A stretch of DNA of 64,000 nucleotides from JAJXZP01 sp963787185. GTDB lineage: Bacteria > Spirochaetota > Spirochaetia > Treponematales > Rectinemataceae. The position numbers were made by a program, and so were the translations under genes. Positions 43,682-52,599 of the stretch are shown one piece after another. Location of the stretch: assembly GCA_963787185.1 (NCBI GenBank), contig CAWBCC010000009.1, forward strand, positions 372,001-436,000, read 5' to 3'. Each line of letters begins with the position of its first letter. The first letter of the stretch is position 1. The notes under the pieces were generated by a model. That model worked only from the letters and a program-made list of their open reading frames with translations. It ran no database searches and had not been told where the DNA came from.

Positions 43682-44491
43682 ATGATTCGAACCTTCCGAC
43701 CCGCTGGGGTGGTTATGGATTTCGTCTCCGCGACCAGACCGAGATCATATCGGCGAGTAGTCCGGCAGGTCTGCGATGCCATCATCATCGGAGAATTGCA
43801 TGTCGGAGATGCCCTGCCCTCGGAACGAGAGCTGGCGGCGCAATTGGAAATAAGCCGCACGAGCGTGCGGGAAGCGATTCGCGTTCTCGCCGATGCGGGA
43901 CTGGTGTCGCGGCGGCGCGGCGGAGGCGGCGGCACCAAAGTCATCGCCGACACGGTGCCGGTCGATCTGCTCGACAAAGCCATCGAGCTGAGCCGCAAAC
44001 GCATCGCCGATCTGATCCAGGTCCGCGGCGAACTGGAAATGCTGGCGGCCGAAATGGCATCCGCGCGCGCCGATGCGGACGATCTGCGGATGCTCGATCA
44101 AATCATCGCCCAGGCGAACGACCTCGCATACGATCACCCCGACTTTCACCGGCTCTACAACACGGTAGATATCCGATTCCATCTCGCGCTCGCCAAGGCA
44201 TCGCGGAACGATGTGCTCTACGGCACCAATCGATCTTTCGCGCGCCAGATCCTGGTAGCCATCGACATGATTCCGATGTGCGCGGAAGAGATCAGACAAT
44301 TCGCCGCCGAAGAATTGTCGTCCATGATCGCGATCGTTCAAGCCGTGAAAAATCGCGATCCCCACGGCGCGCGCACCGCGATGGCGATGCACCTTGTCTT
44401 TCTTCTGCAGCACGTCGATCGTTTTTTCGCGAACAATGAAGCGAGCGTCTCGCGCGACGACAGGTCACGAAAGGAAGGCGACCATGCCTGA
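43682..44491 (+). CDS. FadR/GntR-family transcriptional regulator
   Basis: A 269-residue regulator. The N-terminal winged helix has LPSERELAAQLEISRTSVREAIRVL and the wing LVSRRRGGGGGTKV; the C-terminal FCD domain is all-helical with DIRFHLALAKASRND and AMAMHLVFLLQHVDRF, containing the Asp/His residues that bind metal or ligand. An alternative start at ATG 43715 (behind GGGGTGG) removes 11 residues and is equally possible. Divergent from the importer and followed by the methyltransferase and molybdenum hydroxylase, so it most likely controls both arms, responding to the substrate or a breakdown product. Confidence 0.88.
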   Translation: MIRTFRPAGVVMDFVSATRPRSYRRVVRQVCDAIIIGELHVGDALPSERELAAQLEISRTSVREAIRVLADAGLVSRRRGGGGGTKVIADTVPVDLLDKAIELSRKRIADLIQVRGELEMLAAEMASARADADDLRMLDQIIAQANDLAYDHPDFHRLYNTVDIRFHLALAKASRNDVLYGTNRSFARQILVAIDMIPMCAEEIRQFAAEELSSMIAIVQAVKNRDPHGARTAMAMHLVFLLQHVDRFFANNEASVSRDDRSRKEGDHA

Positions 44492-44553
44492 CGCGCTCGG
44501 GACGTCGGCCGCAATATCCACAACGTCATTCCAGTGTTGAAGGAGAGCTCACA

Positions 44554-45990
44554 ATGCCCCAAGACAGCCTTGCCCTGCCCCGACTCACGATGTTGAGCCC
44601 TGAACAGTGCGAAACCGTTCATCGCGCGTCGCTCGAAATCCTGCGCCGCACTGGTGTGCGCGTCTTTCACCAGGAAGCCCTAGCTCTGTTGCGGGAGACC
44701 GATGCGGTGATCTCCGACGACAATCTGGTGCGCTTTCCGCCCGCTCTGGTCGAATGGGCGCTGGCTCAGACGCCTTCGCGCGTCGCGCTTTGCCGACGCG
44801 GAAGCAGTGAGGTCGTCGCCTCGCTCGAAGGCAGGCGCGTGCATTTCGGCACCGGTTCGGACTGCCCCAACTACCTCGACCCGCGCACCGGCACACGGCG
44901 GCGATTCACTGCTGCCGACGTAGTGGATTGCATTCACGTGGTCGACGCGACCCCGGAACTCGATTTCTGCATGTCCATGGGCACCCCTGCCGAGCTGGGA
45001 GCTACGAACGCCTACCGCCAGCAGTATGCATTGATGGTGACACACACGACGAAGCCCCACGTCATCGTCTGCGACGACAAAGCCGATAGCGAGGCGATCG
45101 TCGCGATGGCGAGCGCGGCGGCCGGAGGCATCACGCAATTGCGGCTCAATCCGACCTTCGCGCTCTATTCGGAACCCTCGACCCCGCTCCGCCATTCGGA
45201 AACGGCGGTCGGCAAGCTCCTGTACATGGCGGAGCAGCAGCTCCCCGTCATTCACTCGCCTGCGCCGATGATGGGCGGAACGGCGCCCGCCACGCTCGCC
45301 GGAGGGCTGGCGATCGGCAACGCCGAAGTGCTTTCCGGTTTGGTGATGCACCAGCTCAAACATCGCGGCGCGCCCTTCATTTACGGCAGCGGCCTGCATC
45401 ACATAGACATGCGGACGATGATCTCCGTCTACGGAGCACCCGAGTTTCAACTCGCGCGCGTGGGCGTGATGGAGATGGGCCGTCACTACGGTCTGCCCAC
45501 TTGGGGCTACGCCGGTCACTCCGACAGTTGCGCGATGGACGAGCAGGCCGCGACCGACGCGACCTTCTCCGTGCTCGTCGCTCTGCTGTCGGGCACGAAC
45601 CTGGCGCACGACATCGGCTATCTCGAAGCCGGGATGACGACGTCGCCCGAGATGATGCTGCTGTGCGCCGAAAACATCGCGATGATGCGCCGCTTCATGA
45701 ACGGGATCTCCTTCGATGCCGAATCGCTGGCGCTGGAGGCGATCAATCAGGTCGGGCCGGGCGGGGATTTCCTGACCTCCGACCATACGCTGAGCCATTT
45801 TCGCGAGTTCTGGCAGCCCGAGCTGTTCGATCGCCGACGCCTGGCGGACTGGGTCGCCGACGGGTCCAGGCGAACGGGGGATCGTCTGCGAGACAAGGCG
45901 GTGGCTATCATCGAAGACCATAAGCCCGAGCCGCTGCCGGACAAGGTGCGCTCGGAGATCGACTACATACTCGTAGACGGCAAGAAGTAA
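44554..45990 (+). CDS. MttB-superfamily (trimethylamine methyltransferase-like) corrinoid methyltransferase
   Basis: A 478-residue member of the MttB/MtgB superfamily: LEILRRTGVRVFHQEALALL, HFGTGSDCPNYLDPRTG, AVGKLLYMAEQQLPVIHSPAP, and the late blocks PTWGYAGHSDSCAMDEQAATDA and GYLEAGMTTSPEMMLLCAEN. There is no in-frame UAG, so it is a non-pyrrolysine member like glycine betaine methyltransferase MtgB, which moves a methyl group from a quaternary amine to a corrinoid protein. No corrinoid protein or reactivase is seen nearby. Start behind GAAGGAG. Context (importer, FadR-type regulator, molybdenum hydroxylase) supports N-demethylation of an imported compound. Confidence 0.82.
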   Translation: MPQDSLALPRLTMLSPEQCETVHRASLEILRRTGVRVFHQEALALLRETDAVISDDNLVRFPPALVEWALAQTPSRVALCRRGSSEVVASLEGRRVHFGTGSDCPNYLDPRTGTRRRFTAADVVDCIHVVDATPELDFCMSMGTPAELGATNAYRQQYALMVTHTTKPHVIVCDDKADSEAIVAMASAAAGGITQLRLNPTFALYSEPSTPLRHSETAVGKLLYMAEQQLPVIHSPAPMMGGTAPATLAGGLAIGNAEVLSGLVMHQLKHRGAPFIYGSGLHHIDMRTMISVYGAPEFQLARVGVMEMGRHYGLPTWGYAGHSDSCAMDEQAATDATFSVLVALLSGTNLAHDIGYLEAGMTTSPEMMLLCAENIAMMRRFMNGISFDAESLALEAINQVGPGGDFLTSDHTLSHFREFWQPELFDRRRLADWVADGSRRTGDRLRDKAVAIIEDHKPEPLPDKVRSEIDYILVDGKK

Positions 45991-48747
45991 ATGCAGCCCG
46001 ATCGCGTCGACTTCGTGTTGAACGGTCGGGCGGTGCGCGCGGAAACCGACCCGAGCACACCACTTTTGCGCGTCCTGCGCGAAGAGTTCGCGCTCACCGG
46101 CACGAAACAAGGCTGCGATCTCGAAGGCGAGTGCGGTGCGTGTACCGTGATCGTGGACGGCGCGGCGATTCGCTCGTGCCTGTTGCCCTTGGGGAAAATC
46201 GCCGGACGCTCGGTGACGACGATCGAGGGAATAGGCACTCGCGAAAACCCGCATCCGCTCCAGACGGCCTTCCTGGAAACCGGCGCGGTGCAATGCGGCT
46301 ATTGCACAGCCGGCGTACTGCTGTCTGCCAAAGCGCTCCTGGACCGCAACGCGCGGCCCACCCGCGAAGAAATCGTCGCCGCGCTCGACGGCAATCTTTG
46401 TCGGTGCACAGGCTACGTCAAGATCGTCGAGGCGGTCGAATCGGCGGCCGCGCGAATGCGCGGAGAGCCAAGCGTCGACGAGGCGCGGCTCGATTCCTTC
46501 GTCGTCGGCGGAACCCCGGGACGTCACAAGGGCTGGGAACGCGTCAGCGGCGCGGCGCTTTTCGCCGAAGATATTTCGATGTCGAATCTGCATTACGCTC
46601 GCGTGGTCCGCAGTCCCCACTTTCACGCGCGCATCGTGCGCCTCGACGTTTCTCCCGCCCTCGAAATTCCGGGCGTCCTGCGCGTGCTGACCGCCCTGGA
46701 TATCCCGGGCGAAAACGGCCTCGGTGACTATTCGTTCGACGAGCCCCTCCTCGCGCCGGTCGGCGGCACGGTACGGATGTTGGGCGACCCTATCGCGATC
46801 GTCCTCGGCGTTTCGCGCGAGGCGGCGGCGCGCGGCGCGCAGGCGGTGCTCGTCGAGTATGCTCTTCTGCCCCACACGACCGAGATCGAACACGCGCTCG
46901 AACCGGGCGCGACGCCTATCCACGGCGCAGGCAATCTGCTCGCGGAGGATTCGGTTCGAACCGGCGACATTGCAGGAGCGTGGCGAGAAGCGGAGGTCGT
47001 GATCGAATCGGACTACGCCACGAGTTTTCAGGCGCATATGGCGATCGAACGGGAAACGGTCGTGGCCTACATCGACGAGGCCGGACGGATCACGGTGATC
47101 GGCGCGAATCATGAACCGCACTGGGATCGCGCATACCTCGCCAAAATTCTCGACTTGCCGAACGAGCGGATTCGCATCGTCACGCCGCCCATCGGCGGCA
47201 GTTTCGGCGGCAAGCAGGACATTTGGCCGCTCGCCGCAACGGCACTGGCGGCTTTCCATCTGCGCGCGCCGGTGCAACTGGCCTATTCCCGCCGGGAAGT
47301 GATGGAGGCCGCGCCCAAGCGTCATCCCTACGCGTGTCACTGCGTCCTCGCCGCGAAGCGCGACGGCACACTCCTGGGAATGAAATTTGAGGCGCGCATA
47401 AACAAAGGCGCGTACGATTCGGCGGGACGCTACTTGCCGAACTATGCCGTAACCTCGAGCGTCGGCCCATATCGCTGGCGGGCGGTGGAGGCGCGGGCGC
47501 GGGCGATCTACAGCAACGGACCCAAGTGCGGACAGTTTCGCGGCTTCGGTACGCCGCAACCCACCTTCGCGATGGAATGCTCTCTCGACGAATTGAGCGA
47601 ACGGCTCGGCATCGATCCGCTCGAGCTCCGCCTGCGCAACGCGCTCGCGGAAAACGAAATCACCGGCCTGGGCTATCGCGCCGTCGAGACCCTGGATTAT
47701 CGCAAAGTGCTGGAAGCGATCCTCCCGGATTATCGGGCCGCGTGCGAGAGTGTCGCATCGTTCAACGCGCGTTCTGCGCCCGGTCTCCGTCGCGGCGTCG
47801 GCATTGCCGGAATGTGGTATCGCTTCGGAAAGCTCGGGCGACCGCTCAGTCAGGCGGAGCTCGAATTGGGTCTGGACGGCCGGATCACGATTTACGCATC
47901 GAGCGCGGACTATGGACAAGGTATCGAGACGGTCTTTTCTCAAATCGCGGCGGAGCATCTCGGAGTGTCGCGGCCGGCCTTGCGTCTCGTCAATGCCGAC
48001 ACCGCAAACACCCTCGACGGCGACGTGACCGGAGCTTCGCGCAGCACGTACTGGGTCGGTGGCGCGGTCGCGGATGCCGCGAGGCGTCTGCGTGCGGCGA
48101 TCCTCGCGACCGCCGCCGAATTGCTCGATCGATCGCCGGACCAACTGTCGCTGAACGATGAACGCGTCTCCTCCGATCGCGCCGACGTCACGCTCGCCCG
48201 GATCGCGCAAAAGTTGGAAAGTTCCGGCCTCTCGCGCCGCGTCAGGGGGCAGATGGATCTGCGAACCCAGTTTCCCGACAACGAGCGCGCCGGATCATAC
48301 TTGCCGATGTTCGTGACCGGCGTTCATCTCGCTCAAGTGGAAGTCGAATTGGGAACCGGACTGACGCGCGTGCTGGCGGTGAGCGCGGCGCACGATGTCG
48401 GACGCGTCATCAATCGCCGCGACGCGGAGGGACAAATCGAGGGCAGCATCGTGATGGGTTTGGGCAGCGTGTTGATGGAAGAGTTCCTGCCCGGTCTCAG
48501 CACCGGGTTCGGCAATTACATGATTCCGACGATGAGCTCGGCGCCGGAAATTCGTGTGCATCTGGTCGAGACGCCGAGTCGTTACGGTCCATTGGGTGTC
48601 AAGGGACTCGGCGAGGCCGCGATGGTGGCGACGGCTCCGGCGATGGTCAATGCGATCTCGCGCGCAATCGGCGCACGGATCCGCCGATTGCCGGCGACGG
48701 CAGAGCGCGTGCTCGGCGCGATTCGCGCCAAGGACATGCCAGAATGA
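45991..48747 (+). CDS. Xanthine dehydrogenase-family molybdenum hydroxylase, fused 2Fe-2S and Mo subunits
   Basis: A 918-residue fusion. Residues 1-155 are the two-cluster Fe-S subunit: plant-type 2Fe-2S (QGCDLEGECGACTVIVDG) and the helical cluster (QCGYCTAG, NLCRCTGYVK). Residues about 175-918 are the molybdopterin subunit with PPIGGSFGGKQD, CGQFRGFGTPQPTF and the GVKGLGEAAM motif carrying the catalytic Glu. Such enzymes hydroxylate N-heterocycles or oxidise aldehydes using water. It begins directly at the stop of the methyltransferase gene and overlaps the FAD-subunit gene by four bases. Substrate unknown. Confidence 0.9.
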   Translation: MQPDRVDFVLNGRAVRAETDPSTPLLRVLREEFALTGTKQGCDLEGECGACTVIVDGAAIRSCLLPLGKIAGRSVTTIEGIGTRENPHPLQTAFLETGAVQCGYCTAGVLLSAKALLDRNARPTREEIVAALDGNLCRCTGYVKIVEAVESAAARMRGEPSVDEARLDSFVVGGTPGRHKGWERVSGAALFAEDISMSNLHYARVVRSPHFHARIVRLDVSPALEIPGVLRVLTALDIPGENGLGDYSFDEPLLAPVGGTVRMLGDPIAIVLGVSREAAARGAQAVLVEYALLPHTTEIEHALEPGATPIHGAGNLLAEDSVRTGDIAGAWREAEVVIESDYATSFQAHMAIERETVVAYIDEAGRITVIGANHEPHWDRAYLAKILDLPNERIRIVTPPIGGSFGGKQDIWPLAATALAAFHLRAPVQLAYSRREVMEAAPKRHPYACHCVLAAKRDGTLLGMKFEARINKGAYDSAGRYLPNYAVTSSVGPYRWRAVEARARAIYSNGPKCGQFRGFGTPQPTFAMECSLDELSERLGIDPLELRLRNALAENEITGLGYRAVETLDYRKVLEAILPDYRAACESVASFNARSAPGLRRGVGIAGMWYRFGKLGRPLSQAELELGLDGRITIYASSADYGQGIETVFSQIAAEHLGVSRPALRLVNADTANTLDGDVTGASRSTYWVGGAVADAARRLRAAILATAAELLDRSPDQLSLNDERVSSDRADVTLARIAQKLESSGLSRRVRGQMDLRTQFPDNERAGSYLPMFVTGVHLAQVEVELGTGLTRVLAVSAAHDVGRVINRRDAEGQIEGSIVMGLGSVLMEEFLPGLSTGFGNYMIPTMSSAPEIRVHLVETPSRYGPLGVKGLGEAAMVATAPAMVNAISRAIGARIRRLPATAERVLGAIRAKDMPE

Positions 48748-49652
48748 AGTATCTCTTCCCCGCGACCGTGGAGGAAGCCGTCGAGATGCTGGCCGCGCAG
48801 GCCGGTCGCGCGCGCGTCATCGCAGGCGGCACCGATTTGATGGCGGCGATTCGCGACGGCAAAGTCGACGCGGCGACGCTCGTGGATATTACGCGCATTG
48901 CCGGGCTGGATCGAATCGAGACCGGCGACGAGTGGATAAGGGTCGGTGCGGCGGTGACGTTCGCCATGCTGTGCGATTCGGCTTTCCTCCGCGAACGGGT
49001 GCCCGCGCTCGTTCGCGCGGCCGGCTCCGTCGGCGCGGCGCCGATACAAATGATGGCGACCTGGCTCGGCAACATCGCTCAGGCGATGCCGGCGGCGGAC
49101 GGCGGCGTCGTCGCCGTCGCCTTGGACGCCCAGGCGCGCCTGGTGAGCGCGAGCGGCGCGCGCTGGGTCTCGGTCGAGACTTTATATATGGGCGTCAAAA
49201 CATCCGCGCTCGACTCGACGCGGCAGATTATTTCGCATCTGCGATTCCCGGCGCCGCGGGCCGGCTGGGGTTGCGCGTGGCAGCGCCGGGGACGGCGGCC
49301 GTCGCTCACCCTGCCGATCCTTAACTGCGCGGCGACGCTTGGGCTCGATCCGCGCGATTCGACGATCACCGCAGCGACGCTCGCCCTGGGGCCGGTCGCC
49401 GCCTTGCCGTTCCGAGCGCGCAATGTGGAGACTTTTCTGATCGGGCGTCCGCCGGAGGACGCGGTGATCGAGCAGGCCGCGGCGCTGGCACAAGCGGAAT
49501 GTCACCCGCGCTCGAATCCTCTGCGCGCCTCCGGAGAATATCGCGCGGCCCTCATCCCGACGATGGTCCGCGACGCGCTGCACGAGGCGCGCGCGCAGGC
49601 GAAAGTCTCTTTAGCAGGGTGCCGACAAACTCGAAGCTTGTCGGCACCCTGA
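48744..49652 (+). CDS. FAD-binding subunit of the molybdenum hydroxylase
   Basis: A 302-residue CoxM/XdhB-type flavoprotein. FAD-binding landmarks: ARVIAGGTDLMAAIRDGK (pyrophosphate loop), LVDITRIAGLDRIE and GAAPIQMMATWLGNIAQAMPAAD; a CO-dehydrogenase flavoprotein C-terminal domain follows. It passes electrons from the Fe-S/Mo subunit to an acceptor. The last dozen residues (LAGCRQTRSLSAP) are encoded by a perfect hairpin and look unlike the family, so the natural C terminus may be replaced. Confidence 0.88.
   Translation: MKYLFPATVEEAVEMLAAQAGRARVIAGGTDLMAAIRDGKVDAATLVDITRIAGLDRIETGDEWIRVGAAVTFAMLCDSAFLRERVPALVRAAGSVGAAPIQMMATWLGNIAQAMPAADGGVVAVALDAQARLVSASGARWVSVETLYMGVKTSALDSTRQIISHLRFPAPRAGWGCAWQRRGRRPSLTLPILNCAATLGLDPRDSTITAATLALGPVAALPFRARNVETFLIGRPPEDAVIEQAAALAQAECHPRSNPLRASGEYRAALIPTMVRDALHEARAQAKVSLAGCRQTRSLSAP
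49615..49651. terminator. Perfect hairpin at the end of the hydroxylase operon
   Basis: Arms 49615-49628 and 49638-49651 (CAGGGTGCCGACAA / TTGTCGGCACCCTG), 14 of 14 paired, 9-base loop. No U-run follows on either strand. It lies over the stop codon of the FAD-subunit gene and between convergent genes, so a two-way terminator or a palindromic insertion are both possible. Confidence 0.6.
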
Positions 49653-49667
49653 TGCGCACCCCTTTCG

Positions 49668-50036
49668 CTATTCGCAATCCGGTTCCGCCAGCTTTGCGGC
49701 GGCGCGTTCCCAAACGGCGGCGCACTCCGCATAGTATTGCCTGTCGAGGCCGGTCGCCTTGAGGGCTATGGCGCGGGCCCGCTTTCCCGCCCGCACCGCC
49801 AAATTCCGACCCGAGCTGTAGTCGGCCTCCCTCAGCGACTCAATAGAGACGATTCCCGGAAGGGCGCGGACGGGGATGCCAGTTTTTCTGAAGACGAGAT
49901 AGGCGAAATAATCGGCGCAGGTTCCGACCTTTTGTTCGTATTCGCGCTGCCCGGAGGGCGAGTAGGCGAGAAACGAGTGGTCGCGCAGGAGACGCATGAT
50001 GCCACCCAGCTCCGCCGCGAACTCGCTTCGCGTCAT
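49668..50036 (-). CDS. Small hypothetical protein downstream of tyrS
   Basis: A 122-residue, mixed alpha-helical protein (MTRSEFAAELGGIMRLLRDH, LRADYSSGRNLAVRAGKRAR-like basic centre, LDRQYYAECAAVWERAAAKL). No signal peptide or known domain. It starts inside the tyrS stop (ATGA overlap at 50033-50036), so it is co-translated with tyrosyl-tRNA synthetase. Function unknown. Confidence 0.65.
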   Translation of the reverse strand: MTRSEFAAELGGIMRLLRDHSFLAYSPSGQREYEQKVGTCADYFAYLVFRKTGIPVRALPGIVSIESLREADYSSGRNLAVRAGKRARAIALKATGLDRQYYAECAAVWERAAAKLAEPDCE

Positions 50037-51286
50037 GAACCCGACGAAGAGAGAACCAGACGGAGCACTCGCTTTTTGCCCGCCCGAAGCATGAGCGCGC
50101 CTTCCGCGTCGAGCCAATCGAGATCGACGCGGGTCTTCTCGTCGTCGACGCGGCGCTCGCCGATCATGGCGCCCCCCTGCTGCACGAGTCGGCGGGCTTC
50201 GTTCTTGGACGGGACCAGCCCGGAATAGAGGAAAAGATCGAGTACGCCCATTCCCTTGACCAGACTCTCGCGGGCGATATTCTTCGAAGGCACGCGCTCG
50301 ATGTCGCCCGGCGCCGATCCGGCGACGCCGAAGGCCGCCTTGGCGGCGGCGAGCGCCCTGTCGGCCTCGTCCTTTCCGTGGATCAGCGCCGTCACCTCCC
50401 AGGCCAGGCACTCCTTCGAGGCGTTGATGCCGCCGTCTCCGGCCCGGCCGAGCCTGCGGCATTCTTCGACGGGCAGGAACGTGAACATCAGAAGGAAGCG
50501 CTCGACATCGGCATCCGTGACATTGCGCCAGTACTGGAAGAAATCGTAGGGGCTGGTCAAGGCGGGGTCGAGGAAGAGGGCGCCCTTCTCGGTCTTGCCC
50601 ATCTTCTTTCCGTCGCTGGTCATGACGAGGGGGAAGGTGAGTCCGAAGCATTCGGCGCCCTCGACCCGCCTTATCAGTTCGATGCCCGCGACGATATTGC
50701 CCCACTGATCGTCGCCCCCGATCTGGAGACGGCAGCCGTGGCGCTTGTACAGCTGCAGGAAATCGTAGCTCTGGAGGAGCTGATAGTTGAACTCGATGAA
50801 GGAGAGCCCCGTCTCCATGCGCAGCCTGTATGCCTCGAAGGAGAGCATCCTGTTGACCGAGAAATGGCGGCCGATGTCGCGCAGGAAGTCGATGTAGTTG
50901 AGATCGGCGAGCCAGTCCTTGTTGTTGGCCGAGAAAAGGGTCTCCCCGTCGAACTCCATGAAGCGATCGATCTGACCGAGGAAGAGATCGGTGTTGGCGT
51001 CTATCTCGTCGTAGCCGATTATCCGGCGCATGGTCGACTTGCCCGAGGGATCGCCGATGCGCGCCGTCCCGCCGCCCATGAGCACGATGCCTCTATGGCC
51101 GGCCTCGTGGAGGTGGCGCATCGCGAAATACGGCACCATGTGGCCGATATGGAGGGAGGGGCCGGTGGGGTCGCAGCCTTCGTAGAATGTCACCGCTCCG
51201 GAATCCATGGCGGCCGAAAGCCCTTCGATGTCCGTGCACTGCTTGACGAAACCGCGTTCCTTGAGCGTCTCGAGAGCTGGATTCAT
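50033..51286 (-). CDS. tyrS: Tyrosyl-tRNA synthetase
   Basis: A 417-residue class I synthetase. The HIGH motif is SLHIGHMVP, followed by YQLLQSYDFL (tRNA/Tyr pocket), IGGDDQWGNIVAG and the KMSKS-type loop KKMGKTEKGA; a C-terminal S4 RNA-binding domain begins near SGLVPSKNEARRLVQQGG. Length is standard. Start ATG 51284-51286 behind GGGGGAAGAG; the longer frame upstream is untranslated leader. Confidence 0.95.
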   Translation of the reverse strand: MNPALETLKERGFVKQCTDIEGLSAAMDSGAVTFYEGCDPTGPSLHIGHMVPYFAMRHLHEAGHRGIVLMGGGTARIGDPSGKSTMRRIIGYDEIDANTDLFLGQIDRFMEFDGETLFSANNKDWLADLNYIDFLRDIGRHFSVNRMLSFEAYRLRMETGLSFIEFNYQLLQSYDFLQLYKRHGCRLQIGGDDQWGNIVAGIELIRRVEGAECFGLTFPLVMTSDGKKMGKTEKGALFLDPALTSPYDFFQYWRNVTDADVERFLLMFTFLPVEECRRLGRAGDGGINASKECLAWEVTALIHGKDEADRALAAAKAAFGVAGSAPGDIERVPSKNIARESLVKGMGVLDLFLYSGLVPSKNEARRLVQQGGAMIGERRVDDEKTRVDLDWLDAEGALMLRAGKKRVLRLVLSSSGS

Positions 51287-51341
51287 ACTCTTCCCCCTGC
51301 TGCCTTTCCTTGCCCGGGCCGCACCGGGCGAATGGAATAGC

Positions 51342-51370
51342 AGTATACCGGTTACGCGCTGCGATCTCAA
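51342..51370 (-). promoter_or_regulatory. tyrS promoter
   Basis: TTGAGA (51365-51370), 17-base spacer, TATACT (51342-51347), giving a leader of about 50 bases before the ATG. No T-box-like fold was obvious in that leader. Confidence 0.6.
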
Positions 51371-51458
51371 GCCGAGGCGGAAGCGAGCCATTGCCGCGGA
51401 CGAGCCTCGCGGTGTAACGTGGTCCGCCGTTCATATTCACCGAAGAGGATATTCACCC

Positions 51459-52544
51459 ATGGAAATCTACGTCGACCCCGAACGCCCGCTGAAGTACAGG
51501 TATCGGGCCGATAATCGCTCCCTCGTCGATAAATATATTCTGAGCCACTGGTGGCCCATCGCGATCAAGGCCATTCCACTCCACACCCCGGCCAATCTGG
51601 TCAGCATGGTCGGCAACCTCGGGTCCTACTTTGCCTTTCTGATACTCTCCGGCCTGCTTTTCGGCCCCGTCGCCGTGGCGGGACTCTCGCGTCCCTGGAT
51701 TTTCGGACTCGTCGCCTTCGGTTATTTCTTCTACCAGACGCTCGACGCGCTGGACGGCATCCAGGCCAGACGAATCGGCGCATCGGGTCCCCTCGGGGAA
51801 TTCGTCGATCACTGGTTCGACTCGTTCAATGTTTTTCTCCTCCCCCTGGGGCTGGCGCTGGCCTTTCCCAGCGTGAACTACCGGATTGCGGCCTTCGCCC
51901 TCCTGGTATTCGCCGCGGCTGACTGGTTTCAGCTGCGCGCGGTGGCGACCCTGGAGGTTCTGGTATTTCCGCCCGTATCGAGCGAAGAAGGTCAGGTGCT
52001 CGACCAGCTGTTTTTCGTCGCGATGTGGTTCCTGGGCTACGGCTTCTTCGTGCAGCCCCTGTTCCTGGGGATTTCCTTCATCCGGATCGCCTATTCGGCG
52101 CTCCTGGTTGCGATGTTGTGGACGGCCCTGAGCTGCGCCCGGGACTCGGAGGGCCCGCAGCTTCACGTGCCCGAGCTCATGTCCCTGGCGCCGATGTCGG
52201 TCTGGATACTCGTCATGTACCCGAGGATGGGCGACTCCGCCCTGCTCGCCGGCGGTCTCCTCCTGGGCTTTTCCGGCTCGCGCTTTTCCGGCGAGCTGCT
52301 CCGCGAACACCTGATCGGCACCATGTACCGCCCCTTCATTCCCGATATTCTTCTGCTCGACGCGGCTATCTTGGCCACGGCATCGGCTTCGGGGCTTCCC
52401 CTCTGGGTTCCCATGGCGACGGTTTGGCTCGCCCTCGCCTGGACTTGCTTCGCCCTGATTCGCCAATTCGTCGCGACGGTGGCCCGCGTGCGTACCGTAA
52501 CGGGGCGGGGGCTCATGTGGCCCTTGACTTCCCCGCGAGCTTGA
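51459..52544 (+). CDS. CDP-alcohol phosphatidyltransferase (choline/ethanolamine phosphotransferase-like)
   Basis: A 361-residue integral membrane enzyme with about eight to nine helices. The complete family motif is present at about residues 100-122: DG-xx-AR-x8-G-x3-D-x3-D, here DGIQAR, then G, EFVD and HWFD. The length and layout resemble eukaryote-type choline/ethanolamine phosphotransferases (CPT/EPT), which join CDP-choline or CDP-ethanolamine to diacylglycerol. With the LicA- and LicC-like genes downstream this completes a Kennedy-type route known in treponemes. Start ATG 51459 behind AGAGGA. Confidence 0.85.
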   Translation: MEIYVDPERPLKYRYRADNRSLVDKYILSHWWPIAIKAIPLHTPANLVSMVGNLGSYFAFLILSGLLFGPVAVAGLSRPWIFGLVAFGYFFYQTLDALDGIQARRIGASGPLGEFVDHWFDSFNVFLLPLGLALAFPSVNYRIAAFALLVFAAADWFQLRAVATLEVLVFPPVSSEEGQVLDQLFFVAMWFLGYGFFVQPLFLGISFIRIAYSALLVAMLWTALSCARDSEGPQLHVPELMSLAPMSVWILVMYPRMGDSALLAGGLLLGFSGSRFSGELLREHLIGTMYRPFIPDILLLDAAILATASASGLPLWVPMATVWLALAWTCFALIRQFVATVARVRTVTGRGLMWPLTSPRA

Positions 52545-52570
52545 CAGCCGAAGTTTGGTGAAGCTAGTCT
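52541..52570 (+). promoter_or_regulatory. Promoter of the metallophosphoesterase gene
   Basis: TTGACA (52541-52546), 18-base spacer, TAGTCT (52565-52570). The -35 box overlaps the end of the phosphotransferase gene. The GTG start follows at 52600 with GGAG before it. Confidence 0.55.
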
Positions 52571-52599
52571 GCGACATTCCATCGTAGGATCGGAGCATC

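Noticed and set aside
44554..45990. Pyrrolysine-containing trimethylamine methyltransferase
   Set aside because: The gene has no internal UAG, so it belongs to the non-pyrrolysine branch of the superfamily.
44680..48210. A 1176-codon open frame on the minus strand opposite the methyltransferase and hydroxylase genes
   Set aside because: It is the antisense shadow of GC-rich genes with clear family motifs; its translation is Arg/His-rich, low in coherent structure and resembles nothing.
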